DNA of 64,000 bases, from NCBI GenBank assembly GCA_902488815.1, contig CABTXP010000003.1, positions 1-64,000 of the forward strand. The letters run 5' to 3'. Origin of the DNA: an uncultured Eubacteriales bacterium (lineage in GTDB: Bacteria; Bacillota; Clostridia; Tissierellales; Peptoniphilaceae). A program made the translations under genes and the position numbers. Of the stretch, positions 18,785 to 27,990 are shown in pieces; positions within the stretch are counted from its first letter, which is position 1; each line of letters opens with the position of its first letter. A model generated the notes under the pieces. The model did not search any database and was not told the origin of the DNA. It saw only the letters and a program-made list of their open reading frames with translations.

Positions 18785-19875
18785 CCTGCAAGCCTCACAG
18801 GCAGTACAAGATATAGATAGTCGTCTTTGTCTACAGGTCTAATAATCAACGGATTTACAGAGTCTGTAAAGTTGAGATTAACTTCTTCTTCGTCCATTAT
18901 TTTAAGTCCTTCAACCAAGTACTTTGAGTTAAATGCAATTTTTATATCTCTGCCTTCCATTTCACAAAATACTTCGTCTTTAACATCCCCCAATTCGGAA
19001 TTTGAAGACACCATAATATATCCGTTTTCAATTTCAAGCTTTACAAGATTTGCTCTGTCTTCTTTTGCCAAAAGGGATGCCCTTTCAATTGAGTTTTGAA
19101 GATTTTGTCTGTTTACTTTAACTACTAAATTGTGTGAGTCTCTTACAAGCTCTTCATATCTGAAAAATTCTCCTGCAAAAAGTGTGGAGTAAAGTTTTGT
19201 ATTTTCATATTCAAAAAGTATTGCATTTAAGGAGGTGGTAATACTTACGTCACCTTCATCTCCTAAAATTCTCGCAAGTTCAGTGAGAGTTCTTTGAGGA
19301 ATAATTGCCTTATCCACAACTCCCACTTCCTTATGAACAGTTTTAAGTGCCATTCTGAATCCGTCAAGAGCTACAAAGTTTACATGGTCGTCTCTCATGT
19401 CCATTAAAATTCCCGTAAAAGTCTTTCTGACTTCGTCCAATGAAACTGCAAAACCCGTTTGTCTTACAGCTTGCTTTAAGTCTTCACAGGAAAGTTTAAA
19501 ACTTTGTGAGCCGCTTATTGAAGGCATCTCTGGAAAATTATTCGTGTTGTTTACAGTTAAATTGAAATTACTCTTTTCACATTTAATATTCATTACATTT
19601 TTGTCAACGGAAATACTTACCTTTGAATCGGGAAGTCTTCTTACAATGTCGCCGAAAAGTCTGGAGCCTACTACAATTTCTCCATCTTCTTCTATTTCTC
19701 CGTCCATTTGTGTAATAATACTCATAACATTGTCTGTTGAGAAGAGAGTGATTTTTCCTTCTTCACACTTCATATAAATTCCTTCCAACAAAGGATCAGG
19801 TGTTCTGTTTGAAACTGCTTTTTGTGCTATATAAATTCCCTGATTTATAACGCTTTTATCTATTTTAAATTTCAT
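18781..19875 (-). CDS. dnaN: DNA polymerase III beta subunit (sliding clamp)
   Basis: The 364-residue clamp has three repeated clamp domains and ends with the usual LVLPVRLAG, next to the partner-binding pocket. It encircles DNA and tethers polymerase. The start is preceded by AGGAGG at about 19879-19884, immediately beside the DnaA-trio array. Confidence 0.98.
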   Translation of the reverse strand: MKFKIDKSVINQGIYIAQKAVSNRTPDPLLEGIYMKCEEGKITLFSTDNVMSIITQMDGEIEEDGEIVVGSRLFGDIVRRLPDSKVSISVDKNVMNIKCEKSNFNLTVNNTNNFPEMPSISGSQSFKLSCEDLKQAVRQTGFAVSLDEVRKTFTGILMDMRDDHVNFVALDGFRMALKTVHKEVGVVDKAIIPQRTLTELARILGDEGDVSITTSLNAILFEYENTKLYSTLFAGEFFRYEELVRDSHNLVVKVNRQNLQNSIERASLLAKEDRANLVKLEIENGYIMVSSNSELGDVKDEVFCEMEGRDIKIAFNSKYLVEGLKIMDEEEVNLNFTDSVNPLIIRPVDKDDYLYLVLPVRLAG

Positions 19876-19902
19876 GTTTCCTCCTTAGATAATAGATATA
19901 TT

Positions 19903-19992
19903 TTAGTAATAGTAGTAGTACCTGTTAATTTGTTAATAACTCAAGTTTTCTTTTTACTTATGTAAAATTTGACCTTGATAACTTGTGGATAA
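19903..19992. other. oriC unwinding region between dnaN and dnaA (DnaA-trios and DnaA box)
   Basis: On the plus strand TAG TAA TAG TAG TAG runs from 19904 to 19918. In the dnaA direction this is the 3'-GAT/AAT-5' repeat known as the DnaA-trio. An AT-rich stretch lies on its dnaN side and a short GC patch (CCTG at 19921-19924) on its dnaA side. A degenerate box TGTTAATAA is at 19931-19939 and a perfect box TGTGGATAA at 19984-19992. The order box, GC patch, trios, AT-rich DNA is the one described for the Bacillus subtilis basal unwinding system, so I place duplex opening here. Confidence 0.75.
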
Positions 19993-20020
19993 GTTTTTGA
20001 TAACTCTATGTTTTTCCACA

Positions 20021-21376
20021 CTAACTTTTTATTTTGGAAATCATCTGAGTAATTTTAACTTTAAGCTCGGTATTTTTTTCCATGTCATTTGCCACTTTGT
20101 CAATGGCGTGAATTACAGTTGAGTGATCTCGTCCTCCAAACTCGTCTCCGATTTTGGGAAGAGATAGTTCAGTTAAGTTTCTCGTAATGTACATGGCAAC
20201 TTGCCTCGGGAAGGCAATATTTGCAGTTCTCTTTTTGGAATTTAAGTCCGATACGGAAATGCCGTATTCCTTTGCCACCACTTGCTTGATTAAGTTGGCG
20301 TCAATTACTTTTTCCTTTTTGGGAGATAAAATATCTTTTAAAACTACCTTTGCCACATCTTCCGTTATATCTCCGTTTACCAACTTGGAGTAGGCGATAA
20401 TACTTGATAAAGCGCCTTCCAAGGCACGAATGTTACTTCGCACGTTTTCGGCAATTAAATTAATTACCTCGTCTGTAACTTCAAAGCCTTCGCTGTCCGC
20501 CTTGTTTCTAAGTATTGCAATACGCGTCTCCAAATCCGGAGGTCCTATGTCTACAATTACACCCCATGCAAATCTTGAAATCAGCCTTTCTTCCAAGTTT
20601 TTAATCTCCGTGGGAGGCTTGTCGGAAGTAAGGACTATTTGCTTGTTTCTTGAGTGTAACTCGTTAAATGTGTTGAAAAATTCTTCCTGAGTAGAATCTT
20701 TGTCAGCTATAAATTGAATATCATCTATTAATAAAAGGTCCACGGACCTGTATTTTTTTCTGAAATTCTCGTTTGTGCCTCTTTGAATCGAGTTTATAAG
20801 TTCGTTGGTAAACTGTTCACTTGTCACATAGAGGACATTTAAACTCGGGTCCTGTTCCAAGGTAAAATGACCTATGGCCTGCATCAAGTGAGTCTTGCCA
20901 AGCCCCACACCTCCGTAGATAAAAAGGGGGTTTGCCTGTACAAGGGAAGGGTTGTCGTAGTTTTCCGCAACTTGTAAAGACACGGCCCTTGCAAATTCGT
21001 TGCTCTTGCCCACTATAAAGGAATTAAATGTGTACTTGGGATTAAGTCTTGAAGGAGCTCTGAATATTTCCGCCTCCATAGGCTCCGTCTTTTCCATTAC
21101 AACACTGTAGTCTTCCTTTTCATTGTTTGAAATTCTTACGTCAAAGTCCACTCCCGTCACTTCTCTTATAGATTTTTTTATAAGGTTAAAGTGCTTAGGC
21201 GTCTTGTTTAAATATGTAGAAATAAATTGAGTAGGCACCGTGAGATAGAACACATTGTTTTCAAAGTCTATCCTGTCGAAGGAAAGCTTGCTAAACCACG
21301 TGTTGTATGTGGCCTGGTTCATGGAGTTCTGCTCAATTAATTTCATTATGTCTTTAAAAAGGTTATCCATTTCCAT
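20021..21376 (-). CDS. dnaA: Chromosomal replication initiator protein DnaA
   Basis: The 451-residue initiator has domain I (FKDIMKLIEQ), a short linker, the AAA+ domain III with Walker A GGVGLGKTH and Walker B LLLIDDIQF, the trio-binding region of the ISM helix, and the DNA-binding domain IV motif GGRDHSTVIHAIDK. The ATG at 21376 follows AGGAGG at 21382-21387; a frame extending 13 codons further upstream lacks support. A promoter and DnaA boxes lie directly upstream, so it is probably autoregulated. Confidence 0.98.
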   Translation of the reverse strand: MEMDNLFKDIMKLIEQNSMNQATYNTWFSKLSFDRIDFENNVFYLTVPTQFISTYLNKTPKHFNLIKKSIREVTGVDFDVRISNNEKEDYSVVMEKTEPMEAEIFRAPSRLNPKYTFNSFIVGKSNEFARAVSLQVAENYDNPSLVQANPLFIYGGVGLGKTHLMQAIGHFTLEQDPSLNVLYVTSEQFTNELINSIQRGTNENFRKKYRSVDLLLIDDIQFIADKDSTQEEFFNTFNELHSRNKQIVLTSDKPPTEIKNLEERLISRFAWGVIVDIGPPDLETRIAILRNKADSEGFEVTDEVINLIAENVRSNIRALEGALSSIIAYSKLVNGDITEDVAKVVLKDILSPKKEKVIDANLIKQVVAKEYGISVSDLNSKKRTANIAFPRQVAMYITRNLTELSLPKIGDEFGGRDHSTVIHAIDKVANDMEKNTELKVKITQMISKIKS

Positions 21377-21388
21377 AGTATCCTCCTG

Positions 21389-21555
21389 TGTGGATAAACT
21401 GATGTTTATTAACAATAAAAATTAATTTATAAAAAAAATTATCAACATGTTTTAAACATGGTGTTGATAAAACTCTCTTGTTTTCTCATAATCTCGGACA
21501 AATTTCCATCATTATTTTATCAAATAAATGCCTACTTATCAACAGTTTATCCACA
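21389..21555. other. oriC DnaA-box cluster upstream of dnaA
   Basis: Five boxes lie in 167 bp: TGTGGATAA at 21389-21397, TTATCAACA at 21439-21447, TGTTGATAA at 21462-21470, TTATCAACA at 21536-21544 and TTATCCACA at 21547-21555. Between the first two is a very AT-rich stretch. Together with the dnaA-dnaN region this is a bipartite origin of the Bacillus type. Confidence 0.85.
21514..21542 (-). promoter_or_regulatory. dnaA promoter
   Basis: On the minus strand TTGATA (21537-21542) and TAAAAT (21514-21519) are separated by 17 bp. The -35 element overlaps the DnaA box at 21536-21544, which suggests repression by DnaA itself. Confidence 0.7.
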
Positions 21556-21585
21556 GGGGAAAGGGATGATTTTTATTTGTTTTAT

Positions 21586-21617
21586 AAAACAAAAAAGGCA
21601 GTTTATTCAACTGCCTT
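21586..21617 (-). terminator. Terminator of the FtsX-like ABC operon
   Basis: A stem with arm AAGGCAGTT (21595-21603 with 21609-21617) overlaps the stop codon of the FtsX-like gene and is followed on the minus strand by a T-rich tract. It insulates dnaA from read-through. Confidence 0.85.
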
Positions 21618-24600
21618 AAGTGCTTCAACCATATTTATTTTTTTGACTTTGAAGTAGAAGATTATCCTTGTTGTGAGAGTGATTAGTATTGTAATTATTG
21701 TAGCTATTAAATAACTTCTAAATACAAGTACCGGATCCAACATTACATTTGGAGGAGTCACTACGCTGATGACAAGGTAGTGAAGTATTTTGCCGGCTAT
21801 TAAACCGATTACAATACCTATTGCCGTTAAGACCCATGTCTCTCTGTAAATATAGTTTATAGATTCGTCGTTTTTAAAACCTAAAACCTTTAGGGTGGAT
21901 ATTTCTCTCTTTCTCTCTTCAATATTTATATTGGTTAAGTTGTAAAGGACGATTAATGCAAGCATGACGGACGCAACTGTTATTACAAGCTCTACAAGGG
22001 ATAGCGCCGTTTCAAATTGAGACATTGCCGTCTTTTGAAGGTTGGTGTCCGTTACGGAAAGCACACATTTATAATCTATTATTTTAGATTTTATGCTCTC
22101 TTGTAGTTGAGCATCATCTGTGGCAAAGGTTATAAGGTCCAAGTTGGGCTTAAATTCTTCGCCGAAAATTCTCTCGTAGTAATTTTTGCTCATGTAAATA
22201 TTGTGGCCCATGTAGTTTTCACAGTACCCTACTACAAGAAGCTTGTATTCTTCTCCGAAAGAATCTGATATCGTCAAAGTTTCTCCGACTTTTACCCCAG
22301 TGATTTTCTTTAACTTTTCAGTTACAATTACGCCTTTGTCGGGAATTTCAATTTCGCCGCCCTTTCTCTTTCTAATTTCAATTTCATTTGAAATTTCGTC
22401 CTTGTCCTTGGGAATAATAACTGTAATTGATTGATCTCTGCCCTTGTAGTCGTAGGTTACAACTTTTTGCAGGTACTCTCTGTAACTTTTAATGTCCTTG
22501 TTTTCATTTATATACTTGGTGTATTCAAGAAATGCGTCCGGATCTATGTCTTTGTTGTAAATTACTCCGGCGTCGTATTTGAATATTTCGTTAAACTGTC
22601 TCGAGCTTATGTGGAGGACGGAGCCCTTTAAGCCGAAGCCAAGCATCAGAAGTGCCACGCATCCCAAGATTCCTATTATGGTCATCATCATTCTGCCCTT
22701 GTACCTGAACAGGTTACGAGCCGTTACTTTTTGGAAAAAGTCCATTCTGCTCCAAACGGGTTCGACTCTTTCAAGGAAAATTCTCATGCCGGACTTAGGC
22801 GGCTTGCCCCGTAAGAGAGTTGCCGTATTTTCCTGTAAAGTTGAATAAACTGTAAATAGAGCAGTGACTCCCGTGCAAAGTATGCCTATTGCAATGGCAA
22901 GGATGTACCAGCCCGGGTAGAACTTCATAATCAAATTGTCCTGGAAGATTGTATTTGCCGAATAGGAATTTGCCACAAGATTTGTAATTATAAGCTGTCC
23001 GAAAAACGCGCCTATAATGCCTCCTATTGTGGCGGCAAGTGTGCCGTAGCCGAAGTATTTTTTCACAATATACTTTTTGGAATAGCCTAAAGCTTTGTGA
23101 GTTCCTATTTCTATTCTCTCTTCTTCCACCATTCTTCTCATTGTTGTAAAACATACAAGCATTGCTATTGAGAAGAAAAATATTGGGAATACTGCGGACA
23201 AAAGGTCAAGTCTCTTTGAGTAGTCAAGGTACATATCCACTGAAAAATTTTTGTCCCTTGAAATAATTTCATATTGAGGCTTTTCCAAGATTTTTAAAAT
23301 TCTCTTGGCATCTCTTATGTCCACTTCACCTTTTTCAATTTCAGTTAAGGCCTTTTTTGATTCAGTGTCAAAGGTCTCTTCCGCATCTCTAAGGTCGTAT
23401 CTCGCCTTGTTAAGCTTTCTCCTTGAACTGCTTAGCTTGTCTCTTCCCTTGGCAGTCTCTTTTTTAAACTCCTCAAGACCTTCTTCATATTGTTTTTCCC
23501 CGGCCTCTAATGCTGTCTTTCCGGCGTCCAACTTGGCCTTGCCTTCATTGTATTTATTTAAATTGTCATTGTACTCGGTTTCGCCTTTTGAAAGCTTTTC
23601 ACGGCCTTCATCCAACTTTCTCTTTCCTTCCGAAAGCTCTCTTTCAGAATCTTTTAATTTTCTCTTGCCTTCTTCAAACTGACTCAAGCCCTCTTCGTAC
23701 TTTCTTAAATTATCTGCGTAAGTCTTTTCTCCTTCTTCAGCTTGTTTAAGTCCTTCTTCATAGGCTTTAAGTCCCGCCTCGTATTGGCCCTTGCCCTTTT
23801 CAAGTTTTGCCTTTGCTTCATCTAATTGTTTTTGCCCTTCTGAAAGCTCTTTAAGGCCTGACTTCAATTCCCCGACTTTGGCCTTAATCTCTCCGATTGA
23901 AAGTCCTCCCAAAGCGGGATAATTTTTTATCAAATCATCTACAGCTGCCTTTACTCTTTCAAGTGCCGAGATTTGAGTTTGTAAAAGGGTGATTTGAGTA
24001 TTTAAATTTTGTTTTTCAGCTTCTAATGCAGCTTTTTCTTCATCTGTTGTATCCGGATCTTGAAGCTTTGCATCGATTTCAGCAATCCTTGCATTTGCAG
24101 CATCAACCTTGGCTTTTAAATCTGCCAATTGGCTGTCTATATCTCCAATGTTGTCAGGTATATTACTCAGCAAGCTGTCAATTCCCTCAACCTTGCCCAA
24201 GACTTGGTCAATGGAGTCGCCCTCTTCGTAAATTCCCGTACCTGCAAGGCCTTTTTTAACTTCTTCAAAGCCTTCATCTATCTTCTTTTGATTTGCGGCG
24301 ATTTCAGCTTCGGCGGCATCTATTTTGGCCTTTGATTCGTCCAAGGTCTTTTTAGTTTCGTTTAGTTTGGCTCTTCCTTCTTGAAGCTTAACCAGGCCTT
24401 CGTCCAATTGTTTTTTCGCATCTGCCAAGGTTTTTTCCGTGGCATCCAATGTGGCCTTGCCTTGGTCGTACTTTAATTTTCCCTCCAAAAACTTGGCTTC
24501 AGATTCTTTTAACTTTATTTTTCCCGACTCGATTTCAGACTTGCCGTCCACTAATTTCTTTTTGCCCACAATAAGTTCTTTTTCCGAGTCGGTGAGTTTT

Positions 24601-25595
24601 TTCTTGTTTTCGTCCAAGGTTTTCTTCGAGTCCTGTAGTTTTTCTTCGCCTTTTTTCACTTCTTCGTTAAAGGTGTTAAGGCCTTCTTGGTACTTACTTT
24701 CCCCGTCTTTTAACTTGGTCTTTCCGTCTAATATTTTGTCCCTTGCATCATTTATCTCTTCCTTGGCGTCTGAGATTTTTTTCTCTCCTTCCGCCACTGA
24801 GTCTTGAATTTTTATTCTGTTTTCTTCAAGTCTTTCCGCCGGGGTATATCTAAAGTCTGTTTTAAGTTCATCTACGTGAGATTTTACTCTCTTCTTATAC
24901 TTGCCCGAATAGGTCTTTAAGCCGGTAAGGTCCTCAAATGTCAACCTGGCAACGGTGTAGTGATCTCTGTTAAAAGTGTCCTTTACAACATAGGCAAAGT
25001 GTTTTATCTCACCCAAACCTCTTTGAGACACACCTCTAAAGTAGTTGGTGGCGTAATTTGGCGTATTACAAAATCCTACAACTGTGAAGGTGTAGTTTTT
25101 AAGTGCGGATTCTTCGCTTTTTTCAATGTTGAATTTGTCGATTTCCTTTGCAAAAGATATGGTGTCGCCTAATTTGTAGCCGTCTTCCTGTACGCTTTGG
25201 TCCAGGAGTATTTCATTTGTGTTTTTAGGAGCTAGACCTTCTGTGATTATTGGATGGGCAATTCTTTCAGGCAAGTTTATTATTTTAAACACGCTTTTGT
25301 TTTCTTCTTCCACCACGTCCATGTCGTAGAAAAATTCCACGTCTTTAAGGCCGTCCTGAGATTTGATGGTAGAAATATCCTTGTCCAAAAAACCTCCGGC
25401 ACTTAAGATCTCCACATCTTGTAAATTTGTCTCTCTTACTGCGGTTTCAAATGTATTTCGCATTGTAGGGCCTGCAACTACAAGGCCGACAAAGACGAAG
25501 ACACCTAAGCCCACCATTAAAAGTATTGAAATGAATCTGGAAAAAGAAGATTTTATTTCTCTTTTGAGATTTGTAGTTTCAAGATTCCTTTTCAT
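21603..25595 (-). CDS. FtsX-like ABC transporter permease with giant coiled-coil insertion
   Basis: A 1330-residue membrane protein. An N-terminal helix (residues about 20-42) is followed by an extracytoplasmic beta-rich part. A roughly 500-residue coiled coil (about 255-760) follows, built of periodic units of the type LxEGKxKLxEGxxKL and QYEEGLEEF. The first FtsX core (about 800-930) contains LLSAVFPIFFFSIAMLV and the EIGTHKALGYS loop. A second N-helix lies near 980, then another extracytoplasmic domain and a C-terminal FtsX core. The coil resembles YhgE/Pip-type repeats and should project into the cell wall. With the adjacent ATPase it forms a MacB-like or cell-wall-signalling complex rather than an importer. 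Confidence 0.85.
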   Translation of the reverse strand: MKRNLETTNLKREIKSSFSRFISILLMVGLGVFVFVGLVVAGPTMRNTFETAVRETNLQDVEILSAGGFLDKDISTIKSQDGLKDVEFFYDMDVVEEENKSVFKIINLPERIAHPIITEGLAPKNTNEILLDQSVQEDGYKLGDTISFAKEIDKFNIEKSEESALKNYTFTVVGFCNTPNYATNYFRGVSQRGLGEIKHFAYVVKDTFNRDHYTVARLTFEDLTGLKTYSGKYKKRVKSHVDELKTDFRYTPAERLEENRIKIQDSVAEGEKKISDAKEEINDARDKILDGKTKLKDGESKYQEGLNTFNEEVKKGEEKLQDSKKTLDENKKKLTDSEKELIVGKKKLVDGKSEIESGKIKLKESEAKFLEGKLKYDQGKATLDATEKTLADAKKQLDEGLVKLQEGRAKLNETKKTLDESKAKIDAAEAEIAANQKKIDEGFEEVKKGLAGTGIYEEGDSIDQVLGKVEGIDSLLSNIPDNIGDIDSQLADLKAKVDAANARIAEIDAKLQDPDTTDEEKAALEAEKQNLNTQITLLQTQISALERVKAAVDDLIKNYPALGGLSIGEIKAKVGELKSGLKELSEGQKQLDEAKAKLEKGKGQYEAGLKAYEEGLKQAEEGEKTYADNLRKYEEGLSQFEEGKRKLKDSERELSEGKRKLDEGREKLSKGETEYNDNLNKYNEGKAKLDAGKTALEAGEKQYEEGLEEFKKETAKGRDKLSSSRRKLNKARYDLRDAEETFDTESKKALTEIEKGEVDIRDAKRILKILEKPQYEIISRDKNFSVDMYLDYSKRLDLLSAVFPIFFFSIAMLVCFTTMRRMVEEERIEIGTHKALGYSKKYIVKKYFGYGTLAATIGGIIGAFFGQLIITNLVANSYSANTIFQDNLIMKFYPGWYILAIAIGILCTGVTALFTVYSTLQENTATLLRGKPPKSGMRIFLERVEPVWSRMDFFQKVTARNLFRYKGRMMMTIIGILGCVALLMLGFGLKGSVLHISSRQFNEIFKYDAGVIYNKDIDPDAFLEYTKYINENKDIKSYREYLQKVVTYDYKGRDQSITVIIPKDKDEISNEIEIRKRKGGEIEIPDKGVIVTEKLKKITGVKVGETLTISDSFGEEYKLLVVGYCENYMGHNIYMSKNYYERIFGEEFKPNLDLITFATDDAQLQESIKSKIIDYKCVLSVTDTNLQKTAMSQFETALSLVELVITVASVMLALIVLYNLTNINIEERKREISTLKVLGFKNDESINYIYRETWVLTAIGIVIGLIAGKILHYLVISVVTPPNVMLDPVLVFRSYLIATIITILITLTTRIIFYFKVKKINMVEALKAVE

Positions 25596-25624
25596 TTATG
25601 TCACCACTTTATTTTTATACTGCA

Positions 25625-26326
25625 TTACCACTCTATTGTTTCTACAGATTGGGGATTTTCGTTTAATTCCATTCTTGATACTTTGGCATCTTTAATTTCT
25701 ATAATTCTGTCCGCCATAGGTGTTATGGCTTGGTTGTGAGTTATTAAAAGCACCGTTGTATTGGTGTTTTTGCAAGTGTCCTGTAAAATTTTAAGGACGT
25801 GCTTGCCCGTGTGATAGTCAAGGGCTCCCGTAGGCTCGTCGCACAAGAGGAGCTTCGGGTTTTTGGCAATAGCTCTTGCAATGGCAACTCTCTGTTGTTC
25901 ACCGCCTGAAAGTTGCGCCGGGAAATTGTTCATCCTGTCCTTTAAACCTACGTCAATTAAGACCTCACTTGCATCCTTTGCGTCCTTTACAATTTGAGCC
26001 GCAAGCTCTACATTTTCAAGAGCCGTTAGGTTTGGAATTAAATTGTAAAATTGAAATACAAAGCCCACATCGTCTCTGCGGTAAAGAGTGAGTTCCCTCT
26101 CCTTCATCTTGGCAATGTTTTTGCCGTCTACAATAAGGTCCCCCTCATCTGCCATGTCCATTCCCCCTACAATGTTTAAAAGGGTGGACTTGCCTGCACC
26201 TGAAGGGCCTACTATTATACAAAACTCTCCCTGTTCCACTTCAAAAGAAATATTGTTGTTGGCAATGACATAAGTTTCGCCGGTTTTAAATTTTTTAACT
26301 AAATCTTTTACTTCTATAAAAGCCAT
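25625..26326 (-). CDS. ABC transporter ATP-binding protein (MacB/LolD type)
   Basis: The 233-residue ATPase has Walker A GPSGAGKST, the Q loop FVFQFYNLIPNLTALENVELA, signature LSGGEQQRVAIARA, Walker B LLLCDEPTGALD and switch His in ITHN. The Q-loop wording is that of FtsE/MacB/LolD enzymes, which power FtsX-type permeases without transport through a pore. It sits 29 bp before the giant FtsX-like permease and 7 bp after the deacetylase gene, all in one operon. Confidence 0.92.
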   Translation of the reverse strand: MAFIEVKDLVKKFKTGETYVIANNNISFEVEQGEFCIIVGPSGAGKSTLLNIVGGMDMADEGDLIVDGKNIAKMKERELTLYRRDDVGFVFQFYNLIPNLTALENVELAAQIVKDAKDASEVLIDVGLKDRMNNFPAQLSGGEQQRVAIARAIAKNPKLLLCDEPTGALDYHTGKHVLKILQDTCKNTNTTVLLITHNQAITPMADRIIEIKDAKVSRMELNENPQSVETIEW

Positions 26327-26333
26327 ATTTTAC

Positions 26334-27284
26334 CTACTTTATTTTTTCTACAAATTTATTTAAATCCTGATTGGGATAGATGTTGTACCTCATAATCCGA
26401 TAAATTGAGGAGTTACTCATGTCAAAATTATTGTTGTTTGCTCCCACAAAACCCATGAGTATTCCGGCCTCTACACAGGCTTTTTGAATGGTCTCGTTCC
26501 AAAATCCTCCCGGATAGGAAATGGCCACAGGTTTTTTGCCCGTGTATTTTTCTATTAATAAATTGTTTTTTATAAGGTCGTCGGTAATTCTCTCCAAGTA
26601 GTCCTCATCACTTTCGTAACTGTACTTGTATGCCATTTTGGGGACTTTTTTGTCCGTCTCCTCTTGATAGGAGTGCATGTTATAGGTGTGTGATTCAATG
26701 TCCACAAGGCCTGAATCGCTCATCTCCTTAATCATGTCCCATGTCAAAAATCTATCTTCCTTACCCATGTAGGACCCGACTACAAAAATCGTCGCCTTGA
26801 CATTGTGTTTTTTAAGTATGGGGTATGCGATGTCGTAGTTGTTTCTGTAGCCGTCATCTATTGAAATCATTGCGGCCTTCTCAGGCAACTCTCCCGTGTT
26901 GTAAATCGCTTCTTTTAAGTCCCTTGTGTCAATAAAGGTGTAGCCCAAAGATTTCATCTTTACAATCATGGCTTCAAACTCTTCTCCCGTCACCACGGCA
27001 TAGTTTTTGCTTGGCTCGGTTTGAAAGTAGTGGTATGTGAGTATGGGCATTTTTCCTATTCTCACATTTGAAATTAAAGGACTTTCGAAGCTCTCCTCAT
27101 CCACAATGGGACTTGGGATCTCAGGTTCTTCCGGTTTAATCTTCTTTATATAAATGGGAACTGCAACCTCATCTTCCTTTATAAAAAGGCCTGTAGGATC
27201 TTCTCCCTTGACATAAATGTACAAAGTAAATGTGAGAGAAATAATTATGAGAAGCAAAAGTATTGCAATTATATTTTTCTTCAT
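26334..27284 (-). CDS. Membrane-anchored polysaccharide deacetylase (NodB domain)
   Basis: A 316-residue protein with an N-terminal membrane anchor (residues 4-27) and a Pro/Glu-rich stalk. The NodB domain starts at MPILTYHYF. The metal and catalytic motifs SIDDGYR (Asp-Asp) and ESHTYNMH (His-x3-His) are present. Family members deacetylate N-acetylglucosamine in peptidoglycan or exopolysaccharide outside the cell. Cotranscription with an FtsX-type complex suggests joint work on the cell envelope. Confidence 0.88.
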   Translation of the reverse strand: MKKNIIAILLLLIIISLTFTLYIYVKGEDPTGLFIKEDEVAVPIYIKKIKPEEPEIPSPIVDEESFESPLISNVRIGKMPILTYHYFQTEPSKNYAVVTGEEFEAMIVKMKSLGYTFIDTRDLKEAIYNTGELPEKAAMISIDDGYRNNYDIAYPILKKHNVKATIFVVGSYMGKEDRFLTWDMIKEMSDSGLVDIESHTYNMHSYQEETDKKVPKMAYKYSYESDEDYLERITDDLIKNNLLIEKYTGKKPVAISYPGGFWNETIQKACVEAGILMGFVGANNNNFDMSNSSIYRIMRYNIYPNQDLNKFVEKIK

Positions 27285-27391
27285 TTTTTCTCCTATTCTG
27301 TCTTAGCATAAAGATATATATCTTCACATCTATTTTAACTATTAAAGGACGGAAAAACTATAGAATTGTAAAATTCTCATCTAATTCTCAA

Positions 27392-27417
27392 ATAAAAAAA
27401 GCTTGCCCGTAAGCAAG
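27392..27417 (-). terminator. Terminator of the NMT1-type ABC importer operon
   Basis: A 6-bp GC-rich stem (GCTTGC with GCAAGC, 27401-27417) is followed on the minus strand by seven T residues. It lies 10 bp after the stop of the ATPase gene. Confidence 0.8.
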
Positions 27418-27426
27418 CCGTTATAT

Positions 27427-27990
27427 TTAATCTAAGCTAAGGACTTTTCCCTTTAACTTCTCCACATCTTCCATGTTGTGAGTGGCAAAGACCATGGTAT
27501 CCTTTACATTCTCGTTAATATAATTGTAAATAAGTTCCTTGGAGTACTCGTCCACTTCCCTCACACCTTCGTCCATAATAAATAAATTCCCGGGATAAAT
27601 AACCGCCCGTATTATGGCAACCCTTCTCTTCATACCTCCTGAGAGATCTCTCACATATGTATCTATTTCGTCTGAGAGGCCTAAGAGTTTTAAGTGTCTT
27701 AAAACTTCTTCTTTGGAAAAATCGCCCACGGCTTTAATATTTTCAAAAACCGTAAAGTTTTCAAAGAGGACATTGTCCTGAAGGACTGTTTTAGGCACAG
27801 GAGTTTCTGAGAAAATTATTTCTCCGGTGTAGTCTTCCAATCCCAAGATACAATTTATAAGAGTGGTCTTACCTGAGCCGCTCTTTCCCATAAGGGCAAT
27901 TCTTTCACCGTCTTTTACAGTTAAATTTAAATTGTTTAAGACTTCCTTTTCTCCAAAGACCTTGGACAAATTTTTAATTTCAATTTTCAT
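27427..27990 (-). CDS. Short ABC transporter ATPase of a nitrate/sulfonate/taurine-type importer
   Basis: The 187-residue ATPase is clearly shorter than the usual 240-260 of SsuB/TauB/ThiZ-type proteins and lacks a C-terminal extension. Walker A GKSGSGKTT, signature LSGGMKRR and switch ATHN are intact. The Walker B/D-loop region reads IMDEGVREVD where DEPxxxLD is normal. The ATG at 27990 follows GGAGG; a start four codons further upstream is less likely. It overlaps the permease gene by 11 bp. Confidence 0.82.
   Translation of the reverse strand: MKIEIKNLSKVFGEKEVLNNLNLTVKDGERIALMGKSGSGKTTLINCILGLEDYTGEIIFSETPVPKTVLQDNVLFENFTVFENIKAVGDFSKEEVLRHLKLLGLSDEIDTYVRDLSGGMKRRVAIIRAVIYPGNLFIMDEGVREVDEYSKELIYNYINENVKDTMVFATHNMEDVEKLKGKVLSLD

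Noticed and set aside
23305..23682. 125-codon plus-strand ORF opposite the coiled coil of the FtsX-like gene
   Set aside because: Ser/Leu/Phe-rich reverse reading of a Lys/Glu-rich coiled coil; no ribosome site.
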